Shown here piece after piece: positions 62,923-64,000 of a stretch of 64,000 bases of DNA. Source of the stretch: Enterobacter quasihormaechei (GTDB lineage Bacteria; Pseudomonadota; Gammaproteobacteria; Enterobacterales; Enterobacteriaceae); NCBI RefSeq assembly GCF_004331385.1, contig NZ_SJON01000002.1, positions 310,001 to 374,000 on the forward strand, read 5' to 3'. The notes below the pieces were generated by a model, which made no database searches, was not told the origin of the DNA, and saw only the letters and a program-made list of their open reading frames with translations. Every line of letters starts with the position of its first letter. Positions within the stretch are counted from its first letter, which is position 1. A program made the translations under genes and the position numbers.

Positions 62923-63798
62923 TCAACCGCTCTTCTTGCCCGGCTTTAACCCACGGTGAAATTCGTTGATGCGCTTCATGGACCTGATGGTGCGCTGCGG
63001 CTCGGTGGAGGCGACGGACAAAATAATCATCTCCAGACACAGCAGCACCGTGCCGTGCAGCGGGATTTTGCCCTTCTCGCCTCCGCGCGGAACGTGGATC
63101 ACCACGCTGGCCTCTTTGCTAAAGCGTGAGTCAGTGGCGTTGGTCAGCAATATGGTGGGAATGCCCAGGCGCTTCGCTTCACGCAGCGTCGTCAGCCCTT
63201 CCCGGTGCGCGGATTTTTGCGCCATCATCACCAGCACATCACCGCGCTGTAAGGCTATCAGCTGTTCGGCGAGGCCGATACCGGTGCGGTTGAGTGGGAT
63301 TGCAGGCAGGCCGATGCGGCTAAACAGGCGGGAGGTGTACTCGGCCAGGATGCCGGATGCGCCAATACCAAAAATTGCGACCTGTCTCGCCTGCGCCAGC
63401 AGCGACACGGCCTGCGCCATCGCGTAACGGTTACCCGGTTCGGACAACACATTACAGGTATGCTGATGCCCTTCCAGCACAAAATCGATGCTCGCGTTGA
63501 CGTCACTGGTCAGCGTATTCACCGTGGTGGACATCTTCTCGCTGGAGGTGACCACCGGACCAAACCACTGCTCAAGCGTCTGCTTGAGATCCCGTAGCCC
63601 GCCAAACCCCAGCGCCTGAATGGCTCGTACCACGGTGGCGTCCGAGGTTTTTAGCACTGCGGCGATCTCCATGGCCGTCTGTTCCATAACGGCTTCACGG
63701 TTTTCATTGATATAGCGCGCCACCTGGAGCAGGCGCGGTGTCAGCTGGTGCGCCCGCGAGCGAAAGCGGTCGCCGTAGACATCAATTTTTCGAATCAT
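62923..63798 (-). CDS. RpiR-family regulator (HTH + SIS domain)
   Basis: A 291-residue regulator with an N-terminal RpiR helix-turn-helix (MEQTAMEIAAVLKTSDATVV, FGGLRDLKQTLEQWF) and a C-terminal SIS sugar-phosphate isomerase-like domain (VAIFGIGASGILAEYTSRLF, GDVLVMMAQKSAHREGLTTL). Such proteins sense phosphorylated sugars or amino sugars. The start overlaps the stop of the preceding gene by four bases (ATGA), so it belongs to an operon that continues beyond the window. A glycan-related role is likely from the neighbourhood. Confidence 0.9.
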   Translation of the reverse strand: MIRKIDVYGDRFRSRAHQLTPRLLQVARYINENREAVMEQTAMEIAAVLKTSDATVVRAIQALGFGGLRDLKQTLEQWFGPVVTSSEKMSTTVNTLTSDVNASIDFVLEGHQHTCNVLSEPGNRYAMAQAVSLLAQARQVAIFGIGASGILAEYTSRLFSRIGLPAIPLNRTGIGLAEQLIALQRGDVLVMMAQKSAHREGLTTLREAKRLGIPTILLTNATDSRFSKEASVVIHVPRGGEKGKIPLHGTVLLCLEMIILSVASTEPQRTIRSMKRINEFHRGLKPGKKSG

Positions 63799-64000
63799 CG
63801 TGCAGCCTCCGGCAGCGGACGGCCCGCTATCTGCGACTGCACCTGCGCGACCATCAGTCCTAGCGAGGCGAACGAATTTGAGATCGCTTCCTCGCGGGAG
63901 ATCAGCACGTAATGCCCGGTACGGCAGGCGTTAAGGAACTGGCACCAGCCCGGCATCACCGCGTCCATCGCCGCCAGCTCGTCCTGCGGTTTACCGCCGG
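63795..64000 (-). CDS. C-terminal end of an unidentified protein (5' end outside window)
   Basis: A frame open from the window edge to the TGA at 63795-63797 encodes 68 C-terminal residues, including WCQFLNACRTGHYVLISREE and ending GRPLPEAAR. The stop overlaps the rpiR-type start (ATGA), so the two are translationally coupled. The pattern of helices suggests the end of a dehydrogenase-like (Gfo/Idh/MocA) protein, but this is a weak guess; the family cannot be assigned from this fragment. Confidence 0.6.
   Translation of the reverse strand, partial: GGKPQDELAAMDAVMPGWCQFLNACRTGHYVLISREEAISNSFASLGLMVAQVQSQIAGRPLPEAAR

Overview
The window comes from the chromosome of a member of the Enterobacteriaceae, most like the Enterobacter/Lelliottia/Klebsiella group. 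The backbone follows the E. coli 64-68 min order closely (mutY-yggX-mltC-nupG, speC-yqgA-tRNA-Phe, gss-yghU, yghZ-yqhA, exbDB-metC-yghB-yqhCD-dkgA-ygiQ-ftsP-plsC-parC-ygiW-qseBC-mdaB-ygiN), with similar protein lengths, moderately high GC and REP/BIME elements in many gaps. Accessory blocks sit between these backbone segments. Family assignments are by recognition of the translated sequences; no searches were run.

Layout. (1) 1-3.4 kb: 3' end of mutY, yggX, mltC, nupG. (2) 3.4-13.4 kb: a citrate fermentation island. A minus-strand operon encodes a 2-hydroxycarboxylate transporter, an FAH-fold enzyme, citC, citD, citE, citF, citX and citG, and a CitAB-type two-component system diverges from it. 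No Na+-pumping oxaloacetate decarboxylase is present, so the FAH-fold protein may fill that step. (3) 13.4-16.7 kb: speC, yqgA, tRNA-Phe. (4) 16.75-30.2 kb: a surface/biofilm block beside tRNA-Phe. It holds a hybrid histidine kinase and NarL-type regulator, a small lipoprotein, a large autotransporter with a GENPG linker repeat, an orphan LuxR-type regulator and the complete pgaABCD operon. (5) 30.2-37.5 kb: gss, yghU, a DeoR regulator, a chemoreceptor with a sigma-28 promoter, a relic of yghX, yghZ and yqhA. (6) 37.5-39.0 kb: three unrecognised AT-rich genes. (7) 39-57.5 kb: backbone from exbD to ygiN, then kbp (BON+LysM) and an unknown gene. (8) 57.5-64 kb: a glycan-catabolic locus with a GH88 unsaturated uronyl hydrolase, a LacY-type permease, a DUF2264/GH154-like hydrolase, a divergent AraC regulator, and then an RpiR regulator with the end of one more gene.

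How the parts work together. In the cit island the transporter would exchange citrate for acetate. CitC and the CitX/CitG pair make and attach the lyase prosthetic group, and CitDEF cleaves citrate to acetate and oxaloacetate. In the biofilm block PgaC/D polymerise poly-GlcNAc, PgaB deacetylates it and PgaA exports it, next to an adhesin and several regulators. In the last block uronic-acid-capped oligosaccharides would be imported and trimmed in the cytoplasm under AraC control. The most interesting items are the oad-less cit cluster with its altered CitA sensor site, the tRNA-linked pga/adhesin block, the unknown trio at 37.5-39.0 kb, the yghX relic, and regulatory sites readable directly in the DNA (sigma-28, MetJ, Fur, PmrA/QseB-like).
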